Source of the DNA: Tahibacter caeni
GTDB lineage: Bacteria; Pseudomonadota; Gammaproteobacteria; Xanthomonadales; Rhodanobacteraceae
Assembly (NCBI RefSeq): GCF_024609805.1
Contig: NZ_JANFVR010000017.1
Coordinates: 1 to 33,601, forward strand
Length of the DNA stretch: 33,601 nucleotides
Direction: 5' to 3'
Position 1 is the first letter of the stretch, and every line of letters starts with the position of its first letter. A model generated the notes under the pieces. It had not been told where the DNA came from. It made no database searches and was given only the letters and a program-made list of their open reading frames with translations. The position numbers and the translations under genes are program-made. This document shows, one piece after another, positions 9,613-18,565 of this stretch.

Positions 9613-9678
9613 CGCGAGGCGCTTGCAAAAGCCCGCCGCGACCACACTTGGCCCGGCCAGCCCCGAGGACCGTCATTC

Positions 9679-10572
9679 GTGCCAAACCCCAAGGATCATC
9701 TGCATCGCTTCCTGCTCGAACGCGCCGGCGTCAGCGGCGTGCTGGTTCAACTCGAGGACGCCTGGCAGGAAGTGGCCGGGCGCAGCGACTATCCGCCGGC
9801 CGTTTCGGCCCTGCTCGGCCAGGCGCTCGCCGCGACGGCCGCGCTGACCGGCACGATCAAGCTCAGCGGCAACCTGTCGCTGCACCTGCGCTCCAAGGGC
9901 GATCTGAGCCTGCTGTTCACCGAGTGCAACGACGCAGGCCGCCTGCGCGGCCTCGCGCAATGGCGCGGCGACGCCGCCGGCGACGCGGCGATCGACCTCG
10001 CCGGCCAGCCCGAGCCGCTGCTCGCGATCACGATCGACAATGCCGCGACCGGCCAGCGCCAGCAGGGCCTCGTGCCGGTCGAGCACGGCACCCTGGCGCA
10101 GTTGCTCGAAGGCTATTTCGAACGATCCGAACAGCTGCCGAGCCATATCCGCCTGGGCTGCGCCGGCGGCCGCGCCGCCGCGCTGATCCTGCAGCCGCTC
10201 GCGCGTGCCGGCGGCATCGGCCAGTCCGACCCGGACGGCTGGAATCGCGCCCGCCACCTCGCCGCGACTCTCAGCGAAAGCGAGCTGCTGCAGCTGCCGC
10301 CCGAACAGGTGCTGCTGCGCCTGTTCCACGAGGAAGACGTGCGCCTGACCGGCGATCGCGGCCTGTTCTTCGGCTGCCAGTGCAGCCGCGAGCGCGTCGC
10401 GGCGGTGCTGCGCAACCTCGGCCGCAGCGAAAGCGAAGCCGCGCTGCAGCCCGACGGCCGCATCGAAGTGACCTGCGAGTTCTGCAACACGCGCTATCAC
10501 TTCGACCGCGTCGATCTCGAACAGGTGCTGCGCGACCTGCCCGAGACGCCGGGCTCGGCGACGACGCACTGA
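9679..10572 (+). CDS. hslO: Hsp33 redox-regulated chaperone
   Basis: A 297-residue cytoplasmic holdase chaperone activated by oxidative unfolding. The N-terminal substrate-binding domain is followed by the C-terminal redox switch with four zinc-binding cysteines in the order CxC then CxxC: C233 and C235 (GCQCSRE), C266 and C269 (CEFC). The family motifs LFHEEDVRL and GCQCSRERV are present. In reduced Hsp33 the four thiolates hold one zinc, and oxidation with release of zinc switches the chaperone on. The start is GTG, matching the family start with the usual HRFLLERAGVSG-type opening. The gene is divergent from mtgA and convergent with the GGDEF-EAL gene. Identification is secure. Confidence 0.96.
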   Translation: MPNPKDHLHRFLLERAGVSGVLVQLEDAWQEVAGRSDYPPAVSALLGQALAATAALTGTIKLSGNLSLHLRSKGDLSLLFTECNDAGRLRGLAQWRGDAAGDAAIDLAGQPEPLLAITIDNAATGQRQQGLVPVEHGTLAQLLEGYFERSEQLPSHIRLGCAGGRAAALILQPLARAGGIGQSDPDGWNRARHLAATLSESELLQLPPEQVLLRLFHEEDVRLTGDRGLFFGCQCSRERVAAVLRNLGRSESEAALQPDGRIEVTCEFCNTRYHFDRVDLEQVLRDLPETPGSATTH

Positions 10573-10690
10573 CCCAGCCGGTGCCGGTTGCCGGGCGCGG
10601 CTACTCGGTCGCCCAAAGGAACGCGGCGCCGCGATCCCCGCGCGGAATTACCTGCCGCCGACCGACCGGAGCGACGCGAAGGACAGGTGG

Positions 10691-10707
10691 CCGCGCGCGT
10701 TGCGCGG
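10691..10707 (-). terminator. short GC hairpin after the GGDEF-EAL gene
   Basis: CCGCGC and GCGCGG form a 6-bp stem with a 5-base loop, 16 bases past the stop of the minus-strand GGDEF-EAL gene and within the 151-base convergent gap with hslO. It lacks a U-run, so it is only a weak terminator candidate. Confidence 0.3.
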
Positions 10708-10723
10708 CACGACGATCCGCGCC

Positions 10724-13700
10724 TTACTGCCCTAGGCCCAGCCAGTGCTCGGCCGGCTGCGGGCGGCCGAACAGGAAGCCCTGGCCGAACTCGCAGCCGA
10801 GCGCCTCGAGCGCCTGCTGCTGCGCTTCGGTCTCTATGCCCTCGGCGATGACCTGCATGCCGAGCGAGCCGGCCATCGCGAGGATCGCGCGCACGACGGC
10901 GCTGGAGCTGCCGTCGTCGTACGGGCGCATTTCGGCGACGAACGACCGGTCGATCTTGAGCGCCTGCAGCGGGTACTGGTGCAGATAGCTCAGGCTGGAA
11001 TAGCCGGTGCCGAAATCGTCGAGTGCGACGCTGATGCCGCGCCGGCGCAGGCCGTCGAGGATCAGCTTGACCTGGGCCGGATTCTCCAGCAGCGCGCGCT
11101 CGGTGACCTCGATGCGGATGCGGCTCGGCATGACGCCGTTGCGGTCGAGGATCGCGAACAGTTCGCGGTCGAGCTCGCTGAGGCGGAAATGCCGCGCGGT
11201 CAGGTTGATGCTGATGAAGCCACCCTGGGCGGTCAGCGCCGGCGCGATCGCGCAGACGCGCTCGAACATTTGCCAGTCGATCTGCTCGGCCGAGCCGCTG
11301 TCCTCGGCCACCGGCAGGAAATCCGCCGGCAGCAGCACACCGCGCTCCGGATGGCGCCAGCGCACGAGCGCCTCATAGCCGACGAGACTGCGGTCCGCCA
11401 GCCGCACGATGGGCTGGAAATACGGTTCGAGCTCGCCGCGCGCGATGGCCCGGCGCAGATCGTTCTCGACTTCGAGCAGACGCAGCGCCTCCTGGTGCAG
11501 GCGTTCGTCGAACAGGGCGTAGCGGTGGCGGCCTTCGGCCTTCGCGCGATACATCGCGACGTCGGCGTCGCGCAGCAGTTCCTCGGCCTTGGCATAGCGC
11601 GGCGAACACAGCGCGATGCCGATCGAGGTCGAGGTGAACACCTCTTTCTGGCCCAGGCGTATCGGCGCGTTCAGTGCGTCGATGATGCGTCCGGCGAAAT
11701 TCATCGCGCGCTCCGGATCGATCACGTCGTGCAGCAGGATCGCAAACTCGTCGCCGCCCAGGCGCGCCGCCACGTCGCCGGGTTCCAGGCATCCGGCAAT
11801 GCGGCCGCCGACTTCGTAGAGCAGGTCGTCGCCGACCAGGTGGCCGACCGAATCGTTGATGACCTTGAAGCGGTCCAGATCGAGGAACAGCACGGCAAAC
11901 GGTCGGCGCGCATCGCGCCGGTAGCGGTCGAGAGCGAGCTCCAGCCGTTCGAGGAACAAGGTGCGGTTCGGCAGGCCGGTCAGCGAATCGTGCAGGGTCT
12001 CGTGTTTGAGCTGGCGCTCCATGCTCTCGCGGTAGGCGATCTGCTCGCGCAGGTCGCGGTTGGCCGCGGCGAGCTCGCCGGTGCGCTCGGCGACGCGCTG
12101 TTCGAGCTCGGCGTAGGCCGATTTCAGCGACTCCGCGTTGCGCTTGCGCTCCAGCGCATTGGCGATGTGGTAGGACACGAAGGTCAGCAGTTCCTGATCG
12201 CGCGGCGTGTAGCCGTAGTCCTCCGAATAGCTCTGCACCGCGAGCACGCCGACGGCCTTGTCGGCGCAGATCAGCGGCACGCCGAGCCAGCAGGTCGACT
12301 GCGTGCCGATGCTCGCGACGTCGCCGGTCGAGCTCAGGCGCTCGATGCTCGGGCGATCCACGAGCAGGGCCGTGCCGTGGTTCAGGACGTACTCGGTCAG
12401 GCCGCGGCCCGGCCGGCGCGTGCGCCGCTCGTGATCGAATTCGTCGACCGAATACGGGAAACGCAGCTCGCTGCCGTCGTCGGACTGCAGCGCGATGTAG
12501 AAATTGCGCGCGTTCAGCAGGCCGCCGACGACACGGTGCAGCGCCGCGTAGAAATCCTCGAGGCTTTCGGTGGTGTTCGCGAGCTCGGCGATGCGGAACA
12601 GCGCCGCCTGCAGGCGTTCGCCGCGCTGGCGTTCGAGCACCTGCTGCTGCAGCACGCGATTGGCCTCGCGCAGCGCGTCGGTGCGCTCGGCCACGCGCTG
12701 TTCCAGTTCCTCGTGCGCGCGGCGCCGCTCCAGCGCGGTCAGGATGTGCTGCGCGACGTAGGTCAGCAGCGCCTGGTCCTGATCGCTGAGCCGCTCGCTC
12801 TCGCGATAGCTCTGCACGACGATGCCGCCGACGACCTGATGACCGCGCAGCAGCGGCACGCCGAGCCAGTCCACGCACTCCGGCCCGACCTCGACGATGG
12901 GGCCGTCGACCTGGGCGCTCAGCGCCTCGGGCGAACCGCGCAGCGCCTTGCCGCCGGTCAGCAGATGCCAGGTCATGCTGCCGGCCAGCTCGTGCAGCGC
13001 GAACTCGCGCGCGGCGTCGGGCACGTCCTGGTCGGCCACGTCGACAAAATACGGGAAGCGCACCGTGTGCCGCGAGGGCTCATACAGCACGATGTAGAAA
13101 TTCTCGGCATACATCAGGCTGCCGACGATGCGGTGCAGCGCGGCCATGACTTCGGGCATGTCGCGATCGGCGTTGGCCTGGTCGGCGATCGCGAACAGCG
13201 CGCGCTGCAGCCGTTCGGCGCGCTCCAGCCGCTCGACCGCCTGCTGCAGGCTGTCGGCCGCGCGCACGCTGACCAGCTTGGCGTCGAGCAGCAGCACGAC
13301 GCGCGCCCAATTCTCCTGCCAGTCGGCGCTGGACCAGGACTCGGCCGGAATGCGCGCGTCGAGCAGGCCGGTCGTCGCCTCGGGAATGCCGAGCGGCTGC
13401 AGCACGCGGACCTGCCGTGCGTCCTGGTCGATCAGCACGATCGGCGGCACCAGCACGCTGGACGCTGCGCCTTCGCCGCGATACGGCGGGTGGCGCGCGG
13501 TCATGACCGCGGCCGCGGCGCTGTCCACGAGCCGGAACTGGCCGGCGCCGAGCAAGGCCGAGCAGAGCGCGACGCCGGCCTGGCCGACCTCGTCCCAGCC
13601 GACGGCGCGCAGCAGTCCGCGCAGCGCCGCGTCGGCGGCATCGCTGTCCGGACGCAGGCGCCCGGGGGCGGGGATCGGGGGGCTGGGCATGCGCGACGCG

Positions 13701-13741
13701 GTCTCGGGGGCTCGGCGGCTGGGCCGTCGCAGTGTAGCCAT
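10724..13741 (-). CDS. GAF-GAF-GGDEF-EAL cyclic-di-GMP signalling protein
   Basis: A 1005-residue soluble protein with no membrane helix seen. After an unassigned N-terminal region (1-170) come GAF 1 (about 175-340), a coiled-coil linker with LEQRVAERT (346-354), GAF 2 (about 375-535), a second linker with LEQRVAERT (546-554), a GGDEF domain (about 580-745) and an EAL domain (about 760-1000). The diguanylate cyclase signature ARLGGDEF is intact (GGDEF at 662-666). The phosphodiesterase motifs EAL (790-792), INLTARHF, EVTE, ALDDFGTGYSSL and KIDRSF are also intact, so both activities are possible. Alternative start: ATG at 13690 (988 residues). The open frame runs further upstream to 14068, but that would cover the divergent gene's start, so 13741 or 13690 is preferred. 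Confidence 0.92.
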   Translation of the reverse strand: MATLRRPSRRAPETASRMPSPPIPAPGRLRPDSDAADAALRGLLRAVGWDEVGQAGVALCSALLGAGQFRLVDSAAAAVMTARHPPYRGEGAASSVLVPPIVLIDQDARQVRVLQPLGIPEATTGLLDARIPAESWSSADWQENWARVVLLLDAKLVSVRAADSLQQAVERLERAERLQRALFAIADQANADRDMPEVMAALHRIVGSLMYAENFYIVLYEPSRHTVRFPYFVDVADQDVPDAAREFALHELAGSMTWHLLTGGKALRGSPEALSAQVDGPIVEVGPECVDWLGVPLLRGHQVVGGIVVQSYRESERLSDQDQALLTYVAQHILTALERRRAHEELEQRVAERTDALREANRVLQQQVLERQRGERLQAALFRIAELANTTESLEDFYAALHRVVGGLLNARNFYIALQSDDGSELRFPYSVDEFDHERRTRRPGRGLTEYVLNHGTALLVDRPSIERLSSTGDVASIGTQSTCWLGVPLICADKAVGVLAVQSYSEDYGYTPRDQELLTFVSYHIANALERKRNAESLKSAYAELEQRVAERTGELAAANRDLREQIAYRESMERQLKHETLHDSLTGLPNRTLFLERLELALDRYRRDARRPFAVLFLDLDRFKVINDSVGHLVGDDLLYEVGGRIAGCLEPGDVAARLGGDEFAILLHDVIDPERAMNFAGRIIDALNAPIRLGQKEVFTSTSIGIALCSPRYAKAEELLRDADVAMYRAKAEGRHRYALFDERLHQEALRLLEVENDLRRAIARGELEPYFQPIVRLADRSLVGYEALVRWRHPERGVLLPADFLPVAEDSGSAEQIDWQMFERVCAIAPALTAQGGFISINLTARHFRLSELDRELFAILDRNGVMPSRIRIEVTERALLENPAQVKLILDGLRRRGISVALDDFGTGYSSLSYLHQYPLQALKIDRSFVAEMRPYDDGSSSAVVRAILAMAGSLGMQVIAEGIETEAQQQALEALGCEFGQGFLFGRPQPAEHWLGLGQ

Positions 13742-13898
13742 ATTGCCGGGATGCGCGGAATTGCTCCGGATTGGTGACGCAAGACAAGCAATCGCCGTTA
13801 CTTTTTTGTAAACTCGCGCCCGTAACCTCGACCCGGACTGCGCGGAACTTCGCGCTTCCGGCCTCAGTCCGACAGCAAACACGACCGTTTCGCCCCGC

Positions 13899-14954
13899 AT
13901 GCGCAAGCTTCTGGCCACTGCCGCGTTGTCCGCCCTGCTGCCGTTCACGGCAGCCGCGCAGTACATCGCGTCGGAACCGGTCGAAGCCAGCCAGAAAGCC
14001 ATGCTGGACCGCCTGCTGGCCGGCAGCCCAGGCGCCGAGGACACGCATTTCGTACCGATGTGGAGCACGCCCGACGGCCGCCTGCTCGTCGCCGTCGCCC
14101 AGTCCAGCCAGCCGCTTTCACCGATCGCGCCGGCCTCGCCGCAGGTCGGCGGCGCCCTGGACTGGCGCCTGATCGACGCGACCTCGCTGCTCGACGGCCG
14201 GGTCGGCGTACGCCTCGGCGACCAGAGCAGCCTGCACGGCGGCGTCTCGCTCGCGCCGCTGGCGCTGTCGGAACCGCTGTCGCTGGACTGCCTGAGCTCC
14301 GGCAGCTATCTGAGCATCGCCAACCCCGACTGCAGCCGCCAGCGCCAGGTCGCCGGCGCGCGCTGGTACGGCGGCAACCTCGGCGCGAGCTGGTCGGGCG
14401 GCGATTTCGGCATCGATCTGGGACTGGCCCTGAGCTGGCTCGAGCCGGCCCTGCCGCGCAGCCTGGTTCCCGCACTGAGCTCTGCGCTGCCGACCGTCGC
14501 GACGCCGGGCGCCAGCAATCACCTGCCGCGCCTCGTGATCCCGACCCAGGATCTCGGCCGCTTCAGCGATTCGGCCCAGTTCGGCGCGCGCGGCAGCTGG
14601 TATTTCGGCAGCAATCAAAGCATCGATCTCGGTGCGAGCATAGGCCGCATCCGCCTTAGCCCAGACCTCGACGGCAGCCGGCCGCTCTGGCAGCAAAAGG
14701 CCCTGAGCCTCGGCCTCGGCGGCGAGACCCTCAGCGCGAACATCACCGGCCGCGTCTACAGCCCGCTGCGCTCGACACTCGGCACCGACGCGCAGCGCTG
14801 GACCGGCATCGATCTCGGTCTGACCTGGCATACGCCGTGGCAGGCGGAACTCAGCATCGGCGCGCAGAACCTGCTGACCAGCCCGCCGCTGACCGGCAGC
14901 GAGGCCAACAGCCAGGCCCGCACCCCCTACGTGCAGTACCAGCAGGACCTCTGA
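13899..14954 (+). CDS. putative outer-membrane beta-barrel protein
   Basis: A 351-residue protein with a signal peptide (MRKLLATAALSALLPFTAAAQ, cleavage near AAA-Q). Alternating polar and non-polar strands of barrel type follow, such as RVGVRLGDQSSLHGGVSLAPL, GNLGASWSGGDFGIDLGLAL and SIDLGASIGRIRL (given as cores). Two cysteines near residues 128 and 148 could pair. The end, TPYVQYQQDL, does not carry the usual terminal aromatic residue of barrels. I associate similar hypothetical proteins with Xanthomonadaceae, but no function is known to me. A possible -10 (TAAACT at 13809-13814) lies 90 bases upstream in the divergent region; no Shine-Dalgarno is seen. The last 45 bases of the gene are part of a local duplication. 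Confidence 0.75.
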   Translation: MRKLLATAALSALLPFTAAAQYIASEPVEASQKAMLDRLLAGSPGAEDTHFVPMWSTPDGRLLVAVAQSSQPLSPIAPASPQVGGALDWRLIDATSLLDGRVGVRLGDQSSLHGGVSLAPLALSEPLSLDCLSSGSYLSIANPDCSRQRQVAGARWYGGNLGASWSGGDFGIDLGLALSWLEPALPRSLVPALSSALPTVATPGASNHLPRLVIPTQDLGRFSDSAQFGARGSWYFGSNQSIDLGASIGRIRLSPDLDGSRPLWQQKALSLGLGGETLSANITGRVYSPLRSTLGTDAQRWTGIDLGLTWHTPWQAELSIGAQNLLTSPPLTGSEANSQARTPYVQYQQDL

Positions 14955-15065
14955 GTCCTCCGCGGCGGCGCGCCGGCGCCGCATTCCCCGGGGCCGGCAG
15001 CCAGGCCCGCACTCCGACATGCAGAACCAGGACTTCGGAGTCCTCCGCGGCGGCGTCGGCGCCGC
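14910..15065 (+). repeat. direct duplication of the 3' end of the outer-membrane protein gene
   Basis: Copy 1 (14910-14982) covers the last 14 sense codons, the stop and 28 bases beyond. Copy 2 (14999-15065) lies 89 bases downstream. Both begin AGCCAGGCCCGCAC and share GAGTCCTCCGCGGCGGCG near their ends. By hand alignment about 60 of 67 positions agree, with three small gaps that include a 3-base and a 2-base deletion in copy 2. Copy 2 is no longer in frame with a gene. Confidence 0.85.
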
Positions 15066-15513
15066 GCCCTTCCAGCGCTCCTGCTCCGACTTCTGCTCTC
15101 CGCTCCGCTGCATCGGGTTCGGCCGCAGCGCCGACGTTAAGAAACCGCTGCGCCGACAGCCGCCGCAGGCGCTGCCTCGTGATATTCCTGTTAACGGCGA
15201 ATTTAACGTTTGAGTCCGGACATTCAGCTTTCCGGCAACCTCTGCACGCAATTCCGGCATCCACCGGAGCCCCTGTAAAACGCACAAAATGCTTCTTTTT
15301 ATCCTTTTATTTTCCATTCAAATCATAAGCATGGATGCAACCTTCGCAGGCCAACCACAACCTTGTTGCAAATAAGCTACAGGGATTCCCACCCGTTGCG
15401 AATGTTGTTAGTATCGGCCGCTGCCGAGGCTTAGGCAGGTGATTCCTTGGCCTTTTCCAGGAAGGAAAGTACTAGTCCCGATCTGTGTCACAACTCTGAC
15501 GTTGGAGAGTGTA
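14955..15513. other. 559-base non-coding stretch before the TonB receptor gene
   Basis: No credible gene lies here. The first 110 bases hold the second repeat copy. From about 15190 to 15400 base composition turns markedly A+T-rich compared with the flanks, with runs such as TTCTTTTTATCC and TTATTTTCC around 15292-15315. The end holds a candidate promoter and a leader of about 90 bases with a small hairpin (CTGCC at 15421-15425 with GGCAG at 15434-15438). Confidence 0.7.
15386..15414 (+). promoter_or_regulatory. candidate promoter of the TonB receptor gene
   Basis: TTCCCA (15386-15391), a 17-base spacer and TAGTAT (15409-15414) preceded by TGT, an extended -10 element. Four of six bases match consensus in each hexamer. 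Predicted initiation is near 15421, leaving a leader of about 90 bases before the ATG at 15514. Confidence 0.5.
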
Positions 15514-18399
15514 ATGAGACAAAACCGCAACGAGCTTCTGCGCGCCGTGCGCTACGCCCTGTACATGGGCACCGCGGCCGCTGTAGGCCTCACCGCCGCA
15601 CCGGCTTTCGCTCAGGACGAAGGTGGCGACAAGGGCGAAACGCTGGAGACGATCGTCGTCACCGGTTCGCGCATTCGCCGCGTCGACCTCGAAACCTCGA
15701 GCCCGGTCTTCGTCATCGACAAGTCCGCCATCGAAAAGACCGGTAAGCTCACCATCGGCGACCTGCTGCAGGAAGCCCCCTCGATCGCCGGCGCCGCAAC
15801 CAACCCGGGCGTCAACAACGGCGGCGGCTCCGGTGCCTCCACCGTTTCGCTGCGCGGCCTCGGCTCGCAGCGCACGCTGCTGCTGATCAACGGCCAGCGC
15901 GTGTTCTACAACGACGTCAACTCGATCCCCATCAACATGGTCGAGCGCATCGAAATCCTGAAGGACGGCGCCTCGGCGGTGTATGGTTCGGATGCGATCG
16001 GCGGCGTGGTCAACTTCATCACGCGTCGTGACTTCCAGGGTATGGAAGCCTCGTTCGACTACGGCATCTCCGACCGTGACGACGGCGAGCGCAAGGGCGG
16101 CTCGATGACGATCGGTCACTCCAGCGACCGCGGCAGCCTGGTCGTCGGCGTCACCTACAACAAGCAGGACGCCGTCAGCGCGGCCGACCGCGAGTACTCG
16201 ACCCCGGCGCTGTACAACTCGGCCGGCACGATCTATGAGCTGGGTTCGGGCTCCATCCCGAACGGCCGCTACGTGATTCCGCGCAGCGTCGCCGAGAGCT
16301 TCGGCATCAGCTGCAGCGGCACCGGCGCGAACGTCAACGTGACGCGCATCGCGGGCGCCCCGGGCACCGCCGGCACCGACTTCCGCTGCTACAAGGGCTC
16401 CGGCGCGAACAACGACACGTACGACTACTCGCCGTTCAACATCCTGCGCACCCCGCAGGAACGCGGCGGCCTGTTCGCGGCGGGCAACTACCGCATCTCG
16501 GACAACGTCGAAGCCTATGTCGAAGCGTTCACGAACAACACCCGCTCGAACTATGAGCTGGCCCCGCTGCCGCTGATCCTCGGCGCCGACTCCGGTGCGA
16601 TCATCTCGGCCAACAGCATCTACAACCCGTTCGGCGTGAACGTCGGCTCGGGCGGTATCCGCATGTCGCTCGACGGCAACCGCATCGGCCGCTTCCAGAC
16701 CGAGTCGCAGCAGTTCAACACCGGCCTGCGCGGCAGCTTCGGCGACACCTGGACCTGGGACGCCGGCATCAGCTGGGCGCGCCTGACCCAGGACTTCCAG
16801 CAGACCGGCTACTACTTCAAGCCCGGCCTGCGTGACGCTGTCGGTCCGTCGTTCATCGACGCCAACGGCGTGGCCCGCTGCGGCACGCCGACCGCGATCA
16901 TCGCGAACTGCACGCCGATCAACCTGCTCGGCCTGGAAAACCAGACCGCCGCCGGCCGCGAGAACATCGAGAACCTGCGCAAGCTGTCGATCACCCCGTC
17001 GAAGCACTTCTATTCGAACGAGAAGATCGCCCGCTTCAACCTGACCGGCGAAATCGTCGAACTCCCGGCCGGCGCGCTCAGCGTCGCGTTCGGCGGCGAA
17101 TACCGCAAGGACTATCAGTACTACCGTCCGGACTTCGCCTCGATCATCAGCGATCCGGCGGTCGGTACCTGCCAGACCTCGACCGACGCCTGTGCCTCGC
17201 CGAACTCCGGTGAGCTCAGCGTCCGCGAGTTCTACGCGGAACTGTTCATCCCGGTCCTGCGCGACGTCTTCCTGGCCAAGTCGCTGAACTTCACGCTGGG
17301 TTCGCGCTATTCCGACTACTCCGCGTTCGGCAACACGACGAACTCGAAGATCGGCGTGGAATGGCGTCCGATCGACGACGTGCTGCTGCGCGGCACGGTC
17401 GCCGAAGTGTTCCGTTCGCCGACGATCTCGGACCTGTACGGCGGCGTGACCCCGTCGGCCGATACGTATCAGGACCCCTGCGACGGTCTCGTCGCCGGCG
17501 ATCCGCGCCTGAGCAACGTCGCCTGCGCCGGCCTGGTTCCGGGCTTCGAGCAGACCACCCCGCAGACCAGCGCGCTGTTCGGTTCGAACGACCAGCTGAA
17601 GCCGGAACAGGGCAAGTCCTTCACCTGGGGCGTCGTGTACGACCCGAGCTGGCTGGAAGGCTTTTCGACCTCGGTCGACGTGTGGCGCATCTACCTGACC
17701 GACACCATCGGTACGCTGGGTACGCAGACGATCATCAACCAGTGCTTCAACTTCGGTCGTTACTGCAACCTGTTCACGCGTGAGCTCTCGGGCCTCGGCG
17801 ACATCAACTTCGTCAACAACCGCACGCAGAACGTCGGCCGCATCGACACGTCCGGCGTGGACATGAGCTTCAAGTACCGTCTGCCGGAAACCTCGTGGGG
17901 CAACTTCCGCTTCTCGCTGGACGCGACCTACATCCAGCGCTACAACGCGCAGAAGGTCCAGGGCGACGTCACGACCCAGTTCAACAACGCCGGTTCGTAC
18001 GTCTCGTCCGCTCAGGGCGGCGACGGCAACTACGCCCGCTGGCGCGGTTACGCTGGCGTGAACTGGAACATGGGCGCGTTCGACGCTTCCTGGCGCGCCC
18101 GCTACATCGGCCCGACCCGCTTCGGCGCGCAGGCCGTGGCGACCGACGGCTACACCGTCATCAACCCGTCGGGTGATCCGGGCCAGAACTCGTTCCGCAC
18201 TGGCGCCGTCACCTATCACAACCTGCAGTTCGGCTACAACATCGAACCGATCCACACCAACCTCGAAGTGGGTATCGACAACGTGTTCGACAAGCAGCCG
18301 CCGCAGCTGTGGCAGTACGGCTTCGACAGCAACACCGACGCTCGCACCTACGAGACCGTTGGCCGCTTCTACTGGGCCCGCGTGGGCGTGAAGTTCTAA
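15514..18399 (+). CDS. TonB-dependent outer-membrane receptor
   Basis: A 961-residue receptor. Signal peptide 1-33 (ending AAPAFA), TonB-box-like ETIVVTGS (45-52), plug domain about 58-172 with LRGLGSQRTLLLINGQRV and DGASAVYGSDAIGGVVNF, then a 22-strand-type barrel ending in the expected aromatic residue (RVGVKF). Such receptors import large or scarce substrates using energy from TonB-ExbBD; the ligand is not deducible. Five pairs of closely spaced cysteines occur in predicted outer loops (for example CQTSTDAC and CFNFGRYC). The ATG at 15514 has GGAGAG at 15504-15509 and starts the signal peptide, so the longer frame from 15439 is rejected. A strong terminator follows; the sulfotransferase and hydroxylase genes come next in the same direction. 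Confidence 0.94.
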   Translation: MRQNRNELLRAVRYALYMGTAAAVGLTAAPAFAQDEGGDKGETLETIVVTGSRIRRVDLETSSPVFVIDKSAIEKTGKLTIGDLLQEAPSIAGAATNPGVNNGGGSGASTVSLRGLGSQRTLLLINGQRVFYNDVNSIPINMVERIEILKDGASAVYGSDAIGGVVNFITRRDFQGMEASFDYGISDRDDGERKGGSMTIGHSSDRGSLVVGVTYNKQDAVSAADREYSTPALYNSAGTIYELGSGSIPNGRYVIPRSVAESFGISCSGTGANVNVTRIAGAPGTAGTDFRCYKGSGANNDTYDYSPFNILRTPQERGGLFAAGNYRISDNVEAYVEAFTNNTRSNYELAPLPLILGADSGAIISANSIYNPFGVNVGSGGIRMSLDGNRIGRFQTESQQFNTGLRGSFGDTWTWDAGISWARLTQDFQQTGYYFKPGLRDAVGPSFIDANGVARCGTPTAIIANCTPINLLGLENQTAAGRENIENLRKLSITPSKHFYSNEKIARFNLTGEIVELPAGALSVAFGGEYRKDYQYYRPDFASIISDPAVGTCQTSTDACASPNSGELSVREFYAELFIPVLRDVFLAKSLNFTLGSRYSDYSAFGNTTNSKIGVEWRPIDDVLLRGTVAEVFRSPTISDLYGGVTPSADTYQDPCDGLVAGDPRLSNVACAGLVPGFEQTTPQTSALFGSNDQLKPEQGKSFTWGVVYDPSWLEGFSTSVDVWRIYLTDTIGTLGTQTIINQCFNFGRYCNLFTRELSGLGDINFVNNRTQNVGRIDTSGVDMSFKYRLPETSWGNFRFSLDATYIQRYNAQKVQGDVTTQFNNAGSYVSSAQGGDGNYARWRGYAGVNWNMGAFDASWRARYIGPTRFGAQAVATDGYTVINPSGDPGQNSFRTGAVTYHNLQFGYNIEPIHTNLEVGIDNVFDKQPPQLWQYGFDSNTDARTYETVGRFYWARVGVKF

Positions 18400-18424
18400 T
18401 CGACTCCGGTCGATGCGGTACCCG

Positions 18425-18456
18425 AAACCGCGCGGCGCAAGCCGCGCGGTTTTTTT
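18425..18456 (+). terminator. strong rho-independent terminator
   Basis: AAACCGCGCGGC (18425-18436), tetraloop GCAA, then GCCGCGCGGTTT running into a T-tract (18450-18456): a perfect 12-bp stem. It ends the TonB receptor transcript, so the next gene should have its own promoter. Confidence 0.95.
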
Positions 18457-18510
18457 GTGTCCGCACGCAGCGGCGGCGTTTCGGACCCGCAGCGGCGCCG
18501 GGCGCCGCGC

Positions 18511-18539
18511 TTGTCCCCCCGCCCGGCGAAATCCATACT
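18511..18539 (+). promoter_or_regulatory. candidate promoter of the TPR-sulfotransferase gene
   Basis: TTGTCC (18511-18516), an exact 17-base spacer, and CATACT (18534-18539), each matching four of six consensus bases. It sits between the receptor terminator and the start at 18566, where a promoter is needed. Confidence 0.5.
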
Positions 18540-18565
18540 AGGCTGCTCGGTCTTCAGGTTTTGCC

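Noticed and set aside
10745-13777. 1010-residue plus-strand frame opposite the GGDEF-EAL gene
   Set aside because: A shadow frame in high-GC DNA; the minus strand carries intact GAF, GGDEF and EAL motifs.
15472-18255. 927-residue minus-strand frame opposite the TonB receptor
   Set aside because: Low-complexity Arg/Val/Asp-rich product without signal or motif; the receptor on the plus strand is certain.
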